A stretch of DNA of 64,000 bases from an uncultured Muribaculaceae bacterium (GTDB taxonomy: Bacteria; Bacteroidota; Bacteroidia; Bacteroidales; Muribaculaceae): NCBI GenBank assembly GCA_947525975.1, contig CANNVE010000012.1, positions 23,602-87,601 on the forward strand, given 5' to 3'. The notes under the pieces were generated by a model that was given only the letters and a program-made list of their open reading frames with translations, had not been told where the DNA came from and ran no database searches. Of this stretch, positions 25,143 to 33,987 are shown piece after piece. The position numbers and the translations under genes were made by a program. Position 1 is the stretch's first letter; each line of letters begins with the position of its first letter.

Positions 25143-27524
25143 ATGATCAAACCATTATCAAAGTTGATCCTTGCCTCGGCGTGCGCTTTGTCATGCACTG
25201 TCGCTTTGGCTCAGGAGCCTACCCCCGGAGAGGAAATAGACCTTGGCCTCAGCGTCAACTGGCGCGCTTACAACATAGGCGCATCCGCTCCGGAAGAAAA
25301 AGGGACAGTCTACGCCTATGCCTCAACCAAGGCCGGCGGATATTCGATGCAGTACAGTTATCCCTACTTCGACAATCTGACCTGGACCTGCAAGCTCCCC
25401 GAGGGCAACCTCGCCGGAAACGTGCAATATGACGCCGCAGCCCTGGAGACGGATGGCCGCTGGCGCATGGCCACCAAGGAGCAGTGGGAAGAGCTGCTCA
25501 ACGGATGCGACATCACAGCCTATCAATACAACAATGTGGCCGGCGCTCTGCTCACATCCAAGACCAACGGCAATTCGATATTCCTGCCTTCGGCCACTCT
25601 GGGCTACAATGCCTCGTGCAGCTACTACACATCTGAGTCTGACGGCGAGCTCCCATACGTGGCCAAAATGGCCGCCAACCAGTATCAGACCTCAACGGTG
25701 TCGCTGATGCAGACGCAAGGCACCACCGGCCCGTGGAGCGGCCTGCCCCTCCGCGCTGTCTGCGACAGATACGAGGGAAAGCCTCTCGAGGCCATAAATC
25801 TCACCGCTGCCCTCACCGAGATTTTCGCCGGCACCTCCACCGCCGTCACGGCCACATCAGTGCCCGCCGATGTGCCTATGAGCCTTAAATACGCCTCCAG
25901 CGACGAATCCATAGCCACAGTGTCTGACAAAGGCGTGGTCCGCTCATCCTACGGATCCAAGGGAGGCAAAGTGACCATCACGGCCACCAGCGGAAATGTA
26001 TCGGCAAGCGTGGACATCATCGTGACAGCAGTCGAGACCGACCCCGCAGCCGAGGTCGTGGACCTCGGATTGAGCGTGGACTGGTGCACCGCCGATCTTG
26101 GCGCCGCCGACTGCTCGGTCAACGGTTCGCTGTTCCCCTTCTGCTATCTGACATCCACCACTCTCGCCAACGCATTCGCCTACAAGTATTACCGCAATGG
26201 ATCATACGTTTTCCCGGAGGAGTATTTCTGCGGAGACAAGAATTATGACGCCATCGCCTACTACAACGCTCCCGGCAAGGCATACGCCGGAGACCGCCTG
26301 CCGTCGAAGGCTGAGGTGGAGGAGCTTATAGCGAATTGCGAACTGACGTATACATTCGCCGGCGATGAAGCCGCTCCGGATAGCCGGACCATGATCTTCG
26401 TGTCGAAGGTCAACGGCAAAGCCATACGCTTCCCGATGTCGGCCTCCACGCAGGTGTTTTACACCGGCTCGACCACTCCCGAGAAGAATGACGCCTATTC
26501 GTTGTACATCGATTCAAAAAACGTCACGGCCTCGCTTGAGACATACGTCTCTGCATGGAAGTCTTATCCTCTGCGCGGCGTAGTGGAGCACTCTACCGTG
26601 CCTGATCTCGAAAAAATAGAGCTTGATGTGGCCGAAGCCGAGATTTACGTGGAAAACACGATCCGACTGACGCCTTCGCCGCTGCCGGTGGGAGCTCTGC
26701 TGGTGAATCTCGCATGGGAATCTGACAACGAAGATGTAGCCACCGTCGGAGCCGACGGCGTAGTCAAGGGCGTAGGAGAAGGCAAAGCCGTGATTACAGT
26801 CTCTTCGGGGAAGATCTCGGCTTCAGCCACCATCGCAGTCAAGGCTGTCAACCTCTCGCAAGGCGAGACTGTGGATATGGGCAGCGGCATCCTATGGGCG
26901 TCGCGCGAATTGAACGCCCCGTCGCAGGCCGAAAACGGCAGCTACTATATGTTTGGCAACCTTACGCCGATGAGGTCAGCCACTTCGTTCCAGTCGCAGT
27001 GGGTGGATCCGGAAGTTGACATCATCGGTGGCACCCAATTCGACCCGGCTCATGCCGAACTTGGCGGCAATTGGCGCATGCCCACCAACAGCGAATTGTT
27101 GGCCATGGCCTCTAATTGTGAAATCGAATGGATCACGTATGGCGGAAAGCGCGGAGTGCTCCTGTCATCGACAGTCACCGACGGCAAGATATTCTGCCCG
27201 CTGCCTTCAGGCACGACATACATATTCTACATGGGCGACAAGCTGCAGCGCGGAGGCTCGTCAGACGGTTCGCCTACGGTCGAGGGCCTGTACATCGCCC
27301 CCACGCAGGCGGCCATGAACGCAGTGCGCGCTTGGAGGGCATGTCCCATCCTGCCGGTCTACGACTCCACTCTCGGCATAGACGCGCCGGAGGTGTCTGA
27401 CGATCAAATCGTAGAGGTCATTGCTCTTGACGGGCGCATCCTGCCGGCTTCGGCATCGCTCTCGCCGGGTGTCTACATACTGCGTTACGCCAGCGGCAAG
27501 ACAGTGAAGCGAATCGTGAAATAA
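25143..27524 (+). CDS. Exported protein with FISUMP-like modules, Big_2-like domains and T9SS-like tail
   Basis: 793 residues. A signal peptide ends in TVALAQ; this sets the start at 25143, not at upstream frames inside the previous gene. Three related modules follow, each opening with a phrase like IDLGLSVNWRAYNIGA, VVDLGLSVDWCTADLGA or VDMGSGILWASRELNA, and containing GRWRMATKEQWEELL or GNWRMPTNSELL, typical of the Fibrobacter-type major paralogous (FISUMP) domain. Between them sit two bacterial Ig-like (Big_2) domains (KYASSDESIATVSDKGVV, WESDNEDVATVGADGVV). The last 45 residues resemble a C-terminal sorting tail (VYILRYASGKTVKRIVK). It is probably exported to the cell surface. No catalytic function is evident. 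Confidence 0.85.
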   Translation: MIKPLSKLILASACALSCTVALAQEPTPGEEIDLGLSVNWRAYNIGASAPEEKGTVYAYASTKAGGYSMQYSYPYFDNLTWTCKLPEGNLAGNVQYDAAALETDGRWRMATKEQWEELLNGCDITAYQYNNVAGALLTSKTNGNSIFLPSATLGYNASCSYYTSESDGELPYVAKMAANQYQTSTVSLMQTQGTTGPWSGLPLRAVCDRYEGKPLEAINLTAALTEIFAGTSTAVTATSVPADVPMSLKYASSDESIATVSDKGVVRSSYGSKGGKVTITATSGNVSASVDIIVTAVETDPAAEVVDLGLSVDWCTADLGAADCSVNGSLFPFCYLTSTTLANAFAYKYYRNGSYVFPEEYFCGDKNYDAIAYYNAPGKAYAGDRLPSKAEVEELIANCELTYTFAGDEAAPDSRTMIFVSKVNGKAIRFPMSASTQVFYTGSTTPEKNDAYSLYIDSKNVTASLETYVSAWKSYPLRGVVEHSTVPDLEKIELDVAEAEIYVENTIRLTPSPLPVGALLVNLAWESDNEDVATVGADGVVKGVGEGKAVITVSSGKISASATIAVKAVNLSQGETVDMGSGILWASRELNAPSQAENGSYYMFGNLTPMRSATSFQSQWVDPEVDIIGGTQFDPAHAELGGNWRMPTNSELLAMASNCEIEWITYGGKRGVLLSSTVTDGKIFCPLPSGTTYIFYMGDKLQRGGSSDGSPTVEGLYIAPTQAAMNAVRAWRACPILPVYDSTLGIDAPEVSDDQIVEVIALDGRILPASASLSPGVYILRYASGKTVKRIVK

Positions 27525-27673
27525 ACTACCGGAACCTATGGTTTGGGTCGGGCGCGGGCATCATTGCGATGACACGTCCGGCTTTCATGTATTCAGGAAG
27601 TCGCGGGCCATGCTGATTTTATCGGACAAAGAGTCTCAATCGGCGCGCGTATGGTGGTTTTTTTCACAGTGGG

Positions 27674-27705
27674 GTTGTGCCTTTGCGGGAAATTTCGTAA
27701 CTTTG
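27674..27705 (+). promoter_or_regulatory. Promoter of carA
   Basis: TAACTTTG at 27698-27705 fits the -7 consensus. GTTG at 27674-27677, 20 bases upstream, is a near match to TTTG. The carA start is 42 bases downstream of the -7 box. The rest of the 222-base gap after the previous gene shows no gene. Confidence 0.6.
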
Positions 27706-27746
27706 CGAAAATTATTTCACACGTCAAAAAAAGCCTTTTTCTGCGT

Positions 27747-28823
27747 ATGCGAAAGTCCGTAAAGGCCGTGCTTCTGCTTGAAGACGGTACAGAATTCCAC
27801 GGATACTCCTTTGGCAGTGACAAGAGCACTGCCGGCGAGGTGGTGTTCAACACCGCCATGACGGGCTATCCCGAAAGTCTCACTGACCCTTCTTACGAAG
27901 GCCAAATCCTCGTCACAACATTCCCATTGCTTGGCAATTACGGTGTGCCGCCGCAGCAAAGCCAGGGCGACCTCAGCAAATACTACGAGGGAGACCGCAT
28001 CCACTGCCGCGCCATAATAGCCCAGGACTATTCATGGGAGCACAGCCACTGGCTCGCCACACGCTCCCTCTCTGACTGGCTTAAGGAGCAGGGCGTGGCC
28101 GGCATCTACGGCATCGACACCCGCGCCCTGGCCAAGCATCTGCGCGAGAAGGGGTCTATGCTCGGCAAGGTCATCATCGGCGATGACAAAGCCGAAGACA
28201 TCGACTGGTATGACCCCAACAAGGAAAACCTCGTGGCCAAGACATCGTGCACCGCAGTCGAGGAATACGGCCAGGGCGACAAGACCGTGGTGCTCGTGGA
28301 CTGCGGCGTGAAGCACAACATAGTGCGCTGCCTCTCGAAGCGCGGCGTGAAGGTGGTGAGAGTGCCCTGGGACTACGACTTCACCACAATCCCCTACGAC
28401 GGACTGTTCATATCAAACGGCCCCGGCAACCCCGATATGGCCCAGGCCACTGTCGACAACCTGCGCAAGGCCATGGAAATCGGCAAGCCTATCTGCGGCA
28501 TCTGCATGGGCAACCAGCTCCTGGCTAAAGCCGCAGGAGCCACCACCTACAAGCTCAAATACGGCCACCGCAGCCACAATCAGCCCGTGCAGCGCGTGGG
28601 CACGAACACCTGCTTCGTGACCTCGCAGAATCACGGATTCGCAGTCGACGGAGACACCCTCCCCGCCGACTGGGAGCCGCTATTCATCAACATGAACGAC
28701 GGCACGAACGAAGGCATACGCCACAAGTCAAAGCCCTTCTTCTCGGCTCAGTTCCACCCCGAGGCCTCAAGCGGCCCCAAGGACACTGAGTTCCTTTTCG
28801 ACGAATTCATAGCTATGCTCTGA
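27747..28823 (+). CDS. carA: Carbamoyl phosphate synthetase, small (glutaminase) subunit
   Basis: 358 residues, the usual length. It hydrolyses glutamine and passes ammonia to CarB for carbamoyl phosphate, needed for pyrimidines and arginine. The N-terminal domain begins KAVLLLEDGTEFHGYSFG; the class I amidotransferase domain holds the catalytic cysteine in GICMGNQLLAKAAGA and the catalytic His-Glu in FHPEASSGP. The ATG at 27747 lies just after a promoter and fits the family start. carB follows after 80 bases. Confidence 0.97.
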   Translation: MRKSVKAVLLLEDGTEFHGYSFGSDKSTAGEVVFNTAMTGYPESLTDPSYEGQILVTTFPLLGNYGVPPQQSQGDLSKYYEGDRIHCRAIIAQDYSWEHSHWLATRSLSDWLKEQGVAGIYGIDTRALAKHLREKGSMLGKVIIGDDKAEDIDWYDPNKENLVAKTSCTAVEEYGQGDKTVVLVDCGVKHNIVRCLSKRGVKVVRVPWDYDFTTIPYDGLFISNGPGNPDMAQATVDNLRKAMEIGKPICGICMGNQLLAKAAGATTYKLKYGHRSHNQPVQRVGTNTCFVTSQNHGFAVDGDTLPADWEPLFINMNDGTNEGIRHKSKPFFSAQFHPEASSGPKDTEFLFDEFIAML

Positions 28824-28870
28824 TTGGGAGCCGCCGCTCTTCGGCCCATGGCAGAAAGCCCCTCCCCAAT

Positions 28871-28903
28871 CACTAATTACTCATTACTAATTGCTAATTG
28901 TCA
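28871..28903. repeat. AT-rich near-repeat before carB
   Basis: The carA-carB gap ends in a run of related heptamers (CTAATTA, CATTACTAATTG, CTAATTG) directly before the carB start. It could act as an unstructured translation-initiation region; no hairpin was seen. Confidence 0.4.
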
Positions 28904-31900
28904 ATGACTGACCATAACATAAAGAAAGTGCTGCTGCTGGGCAGCGGAGCCCTTAAGATAGGCGAGGCCGGCGAATTCGACTATTCAGGATCGCAGGCCC
29001 TGAAAGCTATGAAAGAGGAAGGCATCACCACCGTCCTCATCAACCCGAACATCGCCACCGTGCAGACTTCTGACGGCTTTGCCGATCAGATCTACTTCCT
29101 GCCCGTGACGCCATATTTCGTGGAAAAGGTGATTTCGAAGGAGCGCCCCGACGGCATCCTGCTCGCATTCGGCGGCCAGACGGCTCTCAACTGCGGCGTG
29201 GAGTTGCAGCGCTCGGGCGTGCTTGAGAAATACGGCGTGAAAGTGCTCGGCACTCCGGTGCGCGCCATCGAGGAGACCGAGGACCGCGAGCTCTTCGTGA
29301 AGAAGCTCGACGAAATCGATGTCAAGACCATCAAGAGTCAGGCAGTAGACACCGTGGATCAGGCCATCGAGGTGGCCAATACGCTCGGATACCCCGTGAT
29401 CGTGCGCGCCGCATACGCCCTTGGCGGCCTCGGCAGCGGATTCTGCGACAATGACCAGCAGCTGCGCACCCTGGTGGAGAAGGCTCTGTCGTTCTCGCCC
29501 CAGGTGCTCGTGGAGAAATCTCTGAAAGGCTGGAAAGAAGTGGAATACGAAGTGGTGCGCGACTGCTATGACAACTGCATCACCGTCTGCAACATGGAGA
29601 ACTTCGACCCGCTGGGCATACACACCGGCGAGAGCATCGTGGTGGCTCCCTCGCAGACCCTCAGCAACGAAGACTACCACTATCTGCGCGCCCTCGCCAT
29701 AAAGATCGTGCGCCACATCGGCATCGTGGGCGAGTGCAACGTGCAGTATGCCTTCGACCCCGAGTCAATGGACTACCGAGTGATTGAGGTCAACGCCCGT
29801 CTGAGCCGCTCTTCGGCCCTGGCGTCGAAGGCCACCGGATATCCCCTGGCTTTCGTTGCCGCCAAGCTTGGCCTGGGCTATGGCCTGATGGAGCTGCGCA
29901 ATTCGGTCACTAAGGACACTTCCGCATTCTTCGAACCGGCTCTTGACTATATCGTGGTCAAGATACCGCGTTGGGACCTCGGAAAATTCCACAACGTCAG
30001 CCGCGAGATCGGTTCGTCGATGAAATCGGTGGGCGAGGTCATGGCTATCGGACGCACATTCGAGGAAGCCATACAGAAGGGCCTGCGCATGATAGGCCAG
30101 GGCATGCACGGCTTCGTCGAAAACAAGAATTTTGAAATCAAGGACATCGACCATGCCCTGCAGGCGCCTACCGACAAGCGCATATTCGTCATCGCCAAGG
30201 CCATGCAGCAGGGATACACCGTCGACCGCATACACGATCTGACGAAGATCGACAAATGGTTCCTCTATCGCCTGCAGGCCATCATCAACACCTCGCGCGA
30301 GCTCGAGGGATACGACACTCTCGAATCCCTTCCCGTGGAGCTCCTGCGCCAGGCCAAGCAGCAGGGATTCAGCGACTTCCAGGTTGCGCGCTCGGTGCTC
30401 AAAGACAATATGGGCACAGGCGAGGACGCCAACCTGCTGGTGCGCGCCCTGCGCAAGAAGCTCGGCGTGGTGCCTGTGGTGAAGCAGATCGACACCCTCG
30501 CCGCCGAATATCCGGCCCGCACCAATTATCTCTATCTCACATACAACGGCTCGGAGAATGACGTGCAGTATCTCCATGACCACCGCTCTATCATAGTGCT
30601 CGGCTCGGGTGCTTACCGCATAGGCAGCTCGGTGGAGTTTGACTGGTGCTCGGTCAACGCCCTGCTCACCGTCAAGGAGCAAGGCTGGCGCTCGGTCATG
30701 ATCAACTACAACCCCGAGACCGTATCGACCGACTACGACATCTGCGACCGCCTCTACTTCGACGAGCTCACATTCGAGCGCGTGATGGACATCTACGACC
30801 TCGAGCAGCCCCACGGCGCGATCGTGTCGGTGGGCGGCCAGATACCCAACAACCTGGCCATGCGTCTCGACCAGGAGGGCGTGAACATACTCGGCACATC
30901 GGCAAAGTGCATCGACAACGCCGAAGACCGCCACAAATTCTCGGCCATGCTCGACCGTCTCGGCATCGACCAGCCCCGCTGGCGCGAGCTGACATCGCTC
31001 GAAGACATCGAGGACTTCATCGACGAGGTGGGATACCCCGTGCTCGTGCGCCCCAGCTATGTGCTCAGCGGCGCGGCCATGAATGTATGCCACAACGACG
31101 ATGAGCTCAAGCGCTTCCTGCGCATGGCCGCAAACGTCTCAAAGCAGCACCCCGTGGTGGTGTCGGCCTTCATACAGAATGCCAAGGAAATCGAGATGGA
31201 CGCCGTGGCCAAAGATGGTGAGATCGTGGCCTACGCCATATCGGAGCACATCGAGTTCGCCGGCGTGCACAGCGGCGACGCCACCATCCAGTTCCCCGCG
31301 CAGAAGCTCTATGTCGAGACCATGCGCCGCATCAAGAAGGTGTCTTCGCATATAGCCAAGGCGCTGCAGATCACCGGCCCCTTCAACATACAGTTCCTCG
31401 CCAAGAACAACGATATCAAGGTGATCGAGTGCAACCTGCGCGCATCGCGCAGTTTCCCCTTCGTGTCGAAGGTGCTCAAGATAAATTTCATCGACCTCGC
31501 CACCCGCGCCATGCTCGGCCTCGATGTGCAGAAGCCCGCTAAAAATGCCTTCGACCTCGATTATGTAGGCATCAAGGCCTCGCAGTTCTCATTCCAGCGT
31601 CTGCAGGGCGCCGATCCGGTGCTCGGCGTTGACATGACCTCTACCGGCGAGGTTGGCTGCATCGGCATCGACAGCCAGGAAGCGATCCTGAAGTCGATGC
31701 TCGCCGTGGGCCAGCGCATACCGAAGCATTCGGTGCTGCTCTCAACGGGCACTCCGCGCCAGAAAGCCGCCATGCTCGATGCCGCCCACATGCTCCACAA
31801 CCACGGATACACGATCTACGCCACATCGGGCACATGCCAGTTCCTCAATGACAACGGCATCCCCGCCATCCGCGTATACTGGCCTTCGCAGCCCGATATG

Positions 31901-32128
31901 CACCCGCAGGCGCTCGAGCTGCTTCACAGCCGCAAGATCGACATGGTGGTCAACATCCCCAAGAATCAGTCGAGCACCGAGCTCTCCAACGGCTACAAGA
32001 TACGCCGCGCCGCGATCGACCTCAACATCCCCCTGCTCACCAACGCACGCCTGGCATCGGCATTCATCGAGGCTTTCTGCTCGATGACGCTCGACGACAT
32101 CGAGATCAAGAGTTGGCAGGAATATTAA
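28904..32128 (+). CDS. carB: Carbamoyl phosphate synthetase, large subunit
   Basis: 1074 residues, full length. It makes carbamoyl phosphate from bicarbonate, ammonia and two ATP. Two homologous ATP-grasp halves are visible: the first starts KKVLLLGSGALKIGEAGEFDYSG and the second SIIVLGSGAYRIGSSVEFDWC near residue 550. Each half has a PVIVRAAYALGG/PVLVRPSYVLSG nucleotide-binding segment. The C-terminal MGS-like regulatory domain (from about residue 930: VLLSTGTPRQKAAML) is present, so allosteric control is likely. The ATG at 28904 is preferred over a TTG two codons upstream. Confidence 0.97.
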   Translation: MTDHNIKKVLLLGSGALKIGEAGEFDYSGSQALKAMKEEGITTVLINPNIATVQTSDGFADQIYFLPVTPYFVEKVISKERPDGILLAFGGQTALNCGVELQRSGVLEKYGVKVLGTPVRAIEETEDRELFVKKLDEIDVKTIKSQAVDTVDQAIEVANTLGYPVIVRAAYALGGLGSGFCDNDQQLRTLVEKALSFSPQVLVEKSLKGWKEVEYEVVRDCYDNCITVCNMENFDPLGIHTGESIVVAPSQTLSNEDYHYLRALAIKIVRHIGIVGECNVQYAFDPESMDYRVIEVNARLSRSSALASKATGYPLAFVAAKLGLGYGLMELRNSVTKDTSAFFEPALDYIVVKIPRWDLGKFHNVSREIGSSMKSVGEVMAIGRTFEEAIQKGLRMIGQGMHGFVENKNFEIKDIDHALQAPTDKRIFVIAKAMQQGYTVDRIHDLTKIDKWFLYRLQAIINTSRELEGYDTLESLPVELLRQAKQQGFSDFQVARSVLKDNMGTGEDANLLVRALRKKLGVVPVVKQIDTLAAEYPARTNYLYLTYNGSENDVQYLHDHRSIIVLGSGAYRIGSSVEFDWCSVNALLTVKEQGWRSVMINYNPETVSTDYDICDRLYFDELTFERVMDIYDLEQPHGAIVSVGGQIPNNLAMRLDQEGVNILGTSAKCIDNAEDRHKFSAMLDRLGIDQPRWRELTSLEDIEDFIDEVGYPVLVRPSYVLSGAAMNVCHNDDELKRFLRMAANVSKQHPVVVSAFIQNAKEIEMDAVAKDGEIVAYAISEHIEFAGVHSGDATIQFPAQKLYVETMRRIKKVSSHIAKALQITGPFNIQFLAKNNDIKVIECNLRASRSFPFVSKVLKINFIDLATRAMLGLDVQKPAKNAFDLDYVGIKASQFSFQRLQGADPVLGVDMTSTGEVGCIGIDSQEAILKSMLAVGQRIPKHSVLLSTGTPRQKAAMLDAAHMLHNHGYTIYATSGTCQFLNDNGIPAIRVYWPSQPDMHPQALELLHSRKIDMVVNIPKNQSSTELSNGYKIRRAAIDLNIPLLTNARLASAFIEAFCSMTLDDIEIKSWQEY

Positions 32129-32142
32129 ACATCTGACCTATT

Positions 32143-33156
32143 ATGGACCAATATTCAAATCAGAGGCCTTCGCCGTTTGGCCAGCCTGCCCCCGGCGCAT
32201 CGGGCCAGCAGGCGCCTCGTCCGCGCAAGCCTCGCCAGGACAAGAGCAAGCGCACCATGCTCGGCGTGATAGCCGTGCTGCTGGTGATCATACTCGGCGC
32301 CGGCGTGTGGTTCGCCATCTCCATGGCCGCCAAAGACAAGGCGATAGCCGTGGAGCGTCAGGCCCGTGAGCAAGCTGAGCTTGACAAGGAGCAAGCGCTG
32401 ATGAACGCCGATTTCGACGATCTCAACCGCCAGTTCACTGCTCTCGAGGGCCAGCGCATAGAGATACGCAATGACTCTCTCAAGCGCGAGCTTTCGGAGA
32501 AATACCAGGCCGCCAAGATGAAGGTGGAGAAGCTGCAGCAGGAGCTGAAGAACCAAAAATCGAAAAGCTCGGCCGAGATCAAGAAACTCAAGGACGAGAT
32601 AGCCACCCTGCGCGCGATCCTGAAGGACTACGTGGCGCAGATAGCCAAGCTCAACGAGGAGAACAAGGCCCTGCGAGCCGAGAACGAGCAGATAAAGAGC
32701 GAAAATTCGCGCCTGACATCGCAGGTGGAGCAGACCTCGAAAGAGAATGAGAAGCTCAACGAGCGCATGAATCTGGCCGAAAAGCTCAATGTCACCGGCG
32801 TCTCCCTCACCCCTCTCAACAAGAAGGGCAAGAGAGAGAAGAAGGTGTCGAAGGCGAAGCAGATGATGGTGACATTCACCATCCCGCAGAATAACTCCAC
32901 CCCGGTGGGCGAGAAGGTTATCTATCTGCGCCTGATATCGCCATCGGGCCAGCTGCTGGGCGGTGCCGGAGTCTTCCCCTTCGAAGGGGCCAAGGTAGAG
33001 TGCAGCGCCAAAAAAGCCATCGAATACGCCGGCGAGGAAATCGGAGGCATCACCATCTATTGGGACGTCACCACAGCCCTCACCCCGGGCTCCTACACAG
33101 TGGAGCTCTTCACCGAAGGCTATCGGCTCACAAGCCGCTCGTTTGATCTGAAATAA
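32143..33156 (+). CDS. Single-pass membrane protein with long coiled coil
   Basis: 337 residues. A Pro/Gln-rich N-terminal cytoplasmic part (about 38 residues, basic at its end) precedes one membrane helix (TMLGVIAVLLVIILGAGVWF). A long heptad-repeat coiled coil follows (residues about 65-215, Lys/Glu/Leu-rich), then a beta-rich C-terminal domain (MMVTFTIPQNNSTPVGEKVIYLRLISPSG and YWDVTTALTPGSYTVELF). The topology suggests that the coiled coil and C-terminal domain are periplasmic. I recognise this layout from Bacteroidales but know no function. It begins 14 bases after carB, so it probably shares its message; a terminator-like palindrome follows. Confidence 0.8.
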   Translation: MDQYSNQRPSPFGQPAPGASGQQAPRPRKPRQDKSKRTMLGVIAVLLVIILGAGVWFAISMAAKDKAIAVERQAREQAELDKEQALMNADFDDLNRQFTALEGQRIEIRNDSLKRELSEKYQAAKMKVEKLQQELKNQKSKSSAEIKKLKDEIATLRAILKDYVAQIAKLNEENKALRAENEQIKSENSRLTSQVEQTSKENEKLNERMNLAEKLNVTGVSLTPLNKKGKREKKVSKAKQMMVTFTIPQNNSTPVGEKVIYLRLISPSGQLLGGAGVFPFEGAKVECSAKKAIEYAGEEIGGITIYWDVTTALTPGSYTVELFTEGYRLTSRSFDLK

Positions 33157-33165
33157 TCATGCGGC

Positions 33166-33196
33166 GCGGGCGCGAATATTCGCGCCCGCCCCATTT
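33166..33196 (+). terminator. GC-rich palindrome with T run
   Basis: GCGGGCGCGAAT followed by its exact complement ATTCGCGCCCGC, then CCCCATTTTT. Lies between the coiled-coil gene and the MgtC gene. The hairpin has no spare loop bases, so four central bases must open. Confidence 0.7.
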
Positions 33197-33206
33197 TTCC
33201 ATTGTG

Positions 33207-33920
33207 ATGCAGAATATATTCGACATAATCAACGCTCCGGAGGTCACGGTGGCCTCATCTGTGTTCAAGCTCCTGCTGTCGATGCTGCTGGGCAGCGTCA
33301 TCGGCTATGAGCGCAAGCTCAAGGGGCAGATAGCCGGCGTGCGCACCTTCTCGCTCATTTGCATGGGCGCCACCTTGGCCATGATTCTGTCTATCTATGT
33401 GCCGCAGGTGTATCTTGGCCTCAAGAACGGAGACCCGAGCCGCATCGCCGCCCAGGTGGTGAGCGGCATAGGCTTCCTCGGAGCCGGAGCCATCATACAG
33501 ATGAAGGGCTCGGTGCGCGGCCTCACCACGGCGGCGGGTATCTGGATGGTGGCCACCCTGGGCCTGGCCATAGGCGTGGGCATGTACGCCATAGCCTGCG
33601 TGGCCACGCTGCTCATCCTCTTCATCCTGATGCAGCTCGAGCGCATCGAGCATCGTGTCACCCTCGGCAACGAAGCCCGCATCATACGCATCGAGATTTC
33701 GCAGATCATCGACGACATAGCCCCCTACCGCGAGGTGCTGAAGCAGAAAGACGTGGTGCTCACAAATTATTACCTCGCCTTCGACTACGAATCCACCACC
33801 ACCCGCCTAAACCTCATGATACTGGCCAATGAGTCGATATCTTTCGTCAAGCTCTTCGACGCCTTGCATGAGGTCTATCCCACGCGCAACATCTCCATGA
33901 CCAATCAAGTCAGCTTCTGA
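33207..33920 (+). CDS. MgtC/SapB family membrane protein
   Basis: 237 residues. Four or five membrane helices fill residues about 15-145. The family signature is seen in LLLSMLLGSVIGYERKLKGQIAGVRTFSLICMGA and in VVSGIGFLGAGAIIQMKGSVRGLTTAAGIW. The C-terminal cytoplasmic domain (about 155-237) resembles an ACT-like fold. The family is linked to magnesium homeostasis and, in pathogens, survival at low Mg2+; the role here is not known. The ATG at 33207 is preferred over an upstream start because the first helix begins soon after. Confidence 0.88.
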   Translation: MQNIFDIINAPEVTVASSVFKLLLSMLLGSVIGYERKLKGQIAGVRTFSLICMGATLAMILSIYVPQVYLGLKNGDPSRIAAQVVSGIGFLGAGAIIQMKGSVRGLTTAAGIWMVATLGLAIGVGMYAIACVATLLILFILMQLERIEHRVTLGNEARIIRIEISQIIDDIAPYREVLKQKDVVLTNYYLAFDYESTTTRLNLMILANESISFVKLFDALHEVYPTRNISMTNQVSF

Positions 33921-33987
33921 CGCTTGTACGCGAAGCCATCATATTTCAGGCCGCAGCCTTATTCACTGTCAATCATATCCGAATCTA

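Noticed and set aside
29765..31093. 442-codon open frame antisense to carB
   Set aside because: Shadow of a highly conserved gene; no start context or domain.
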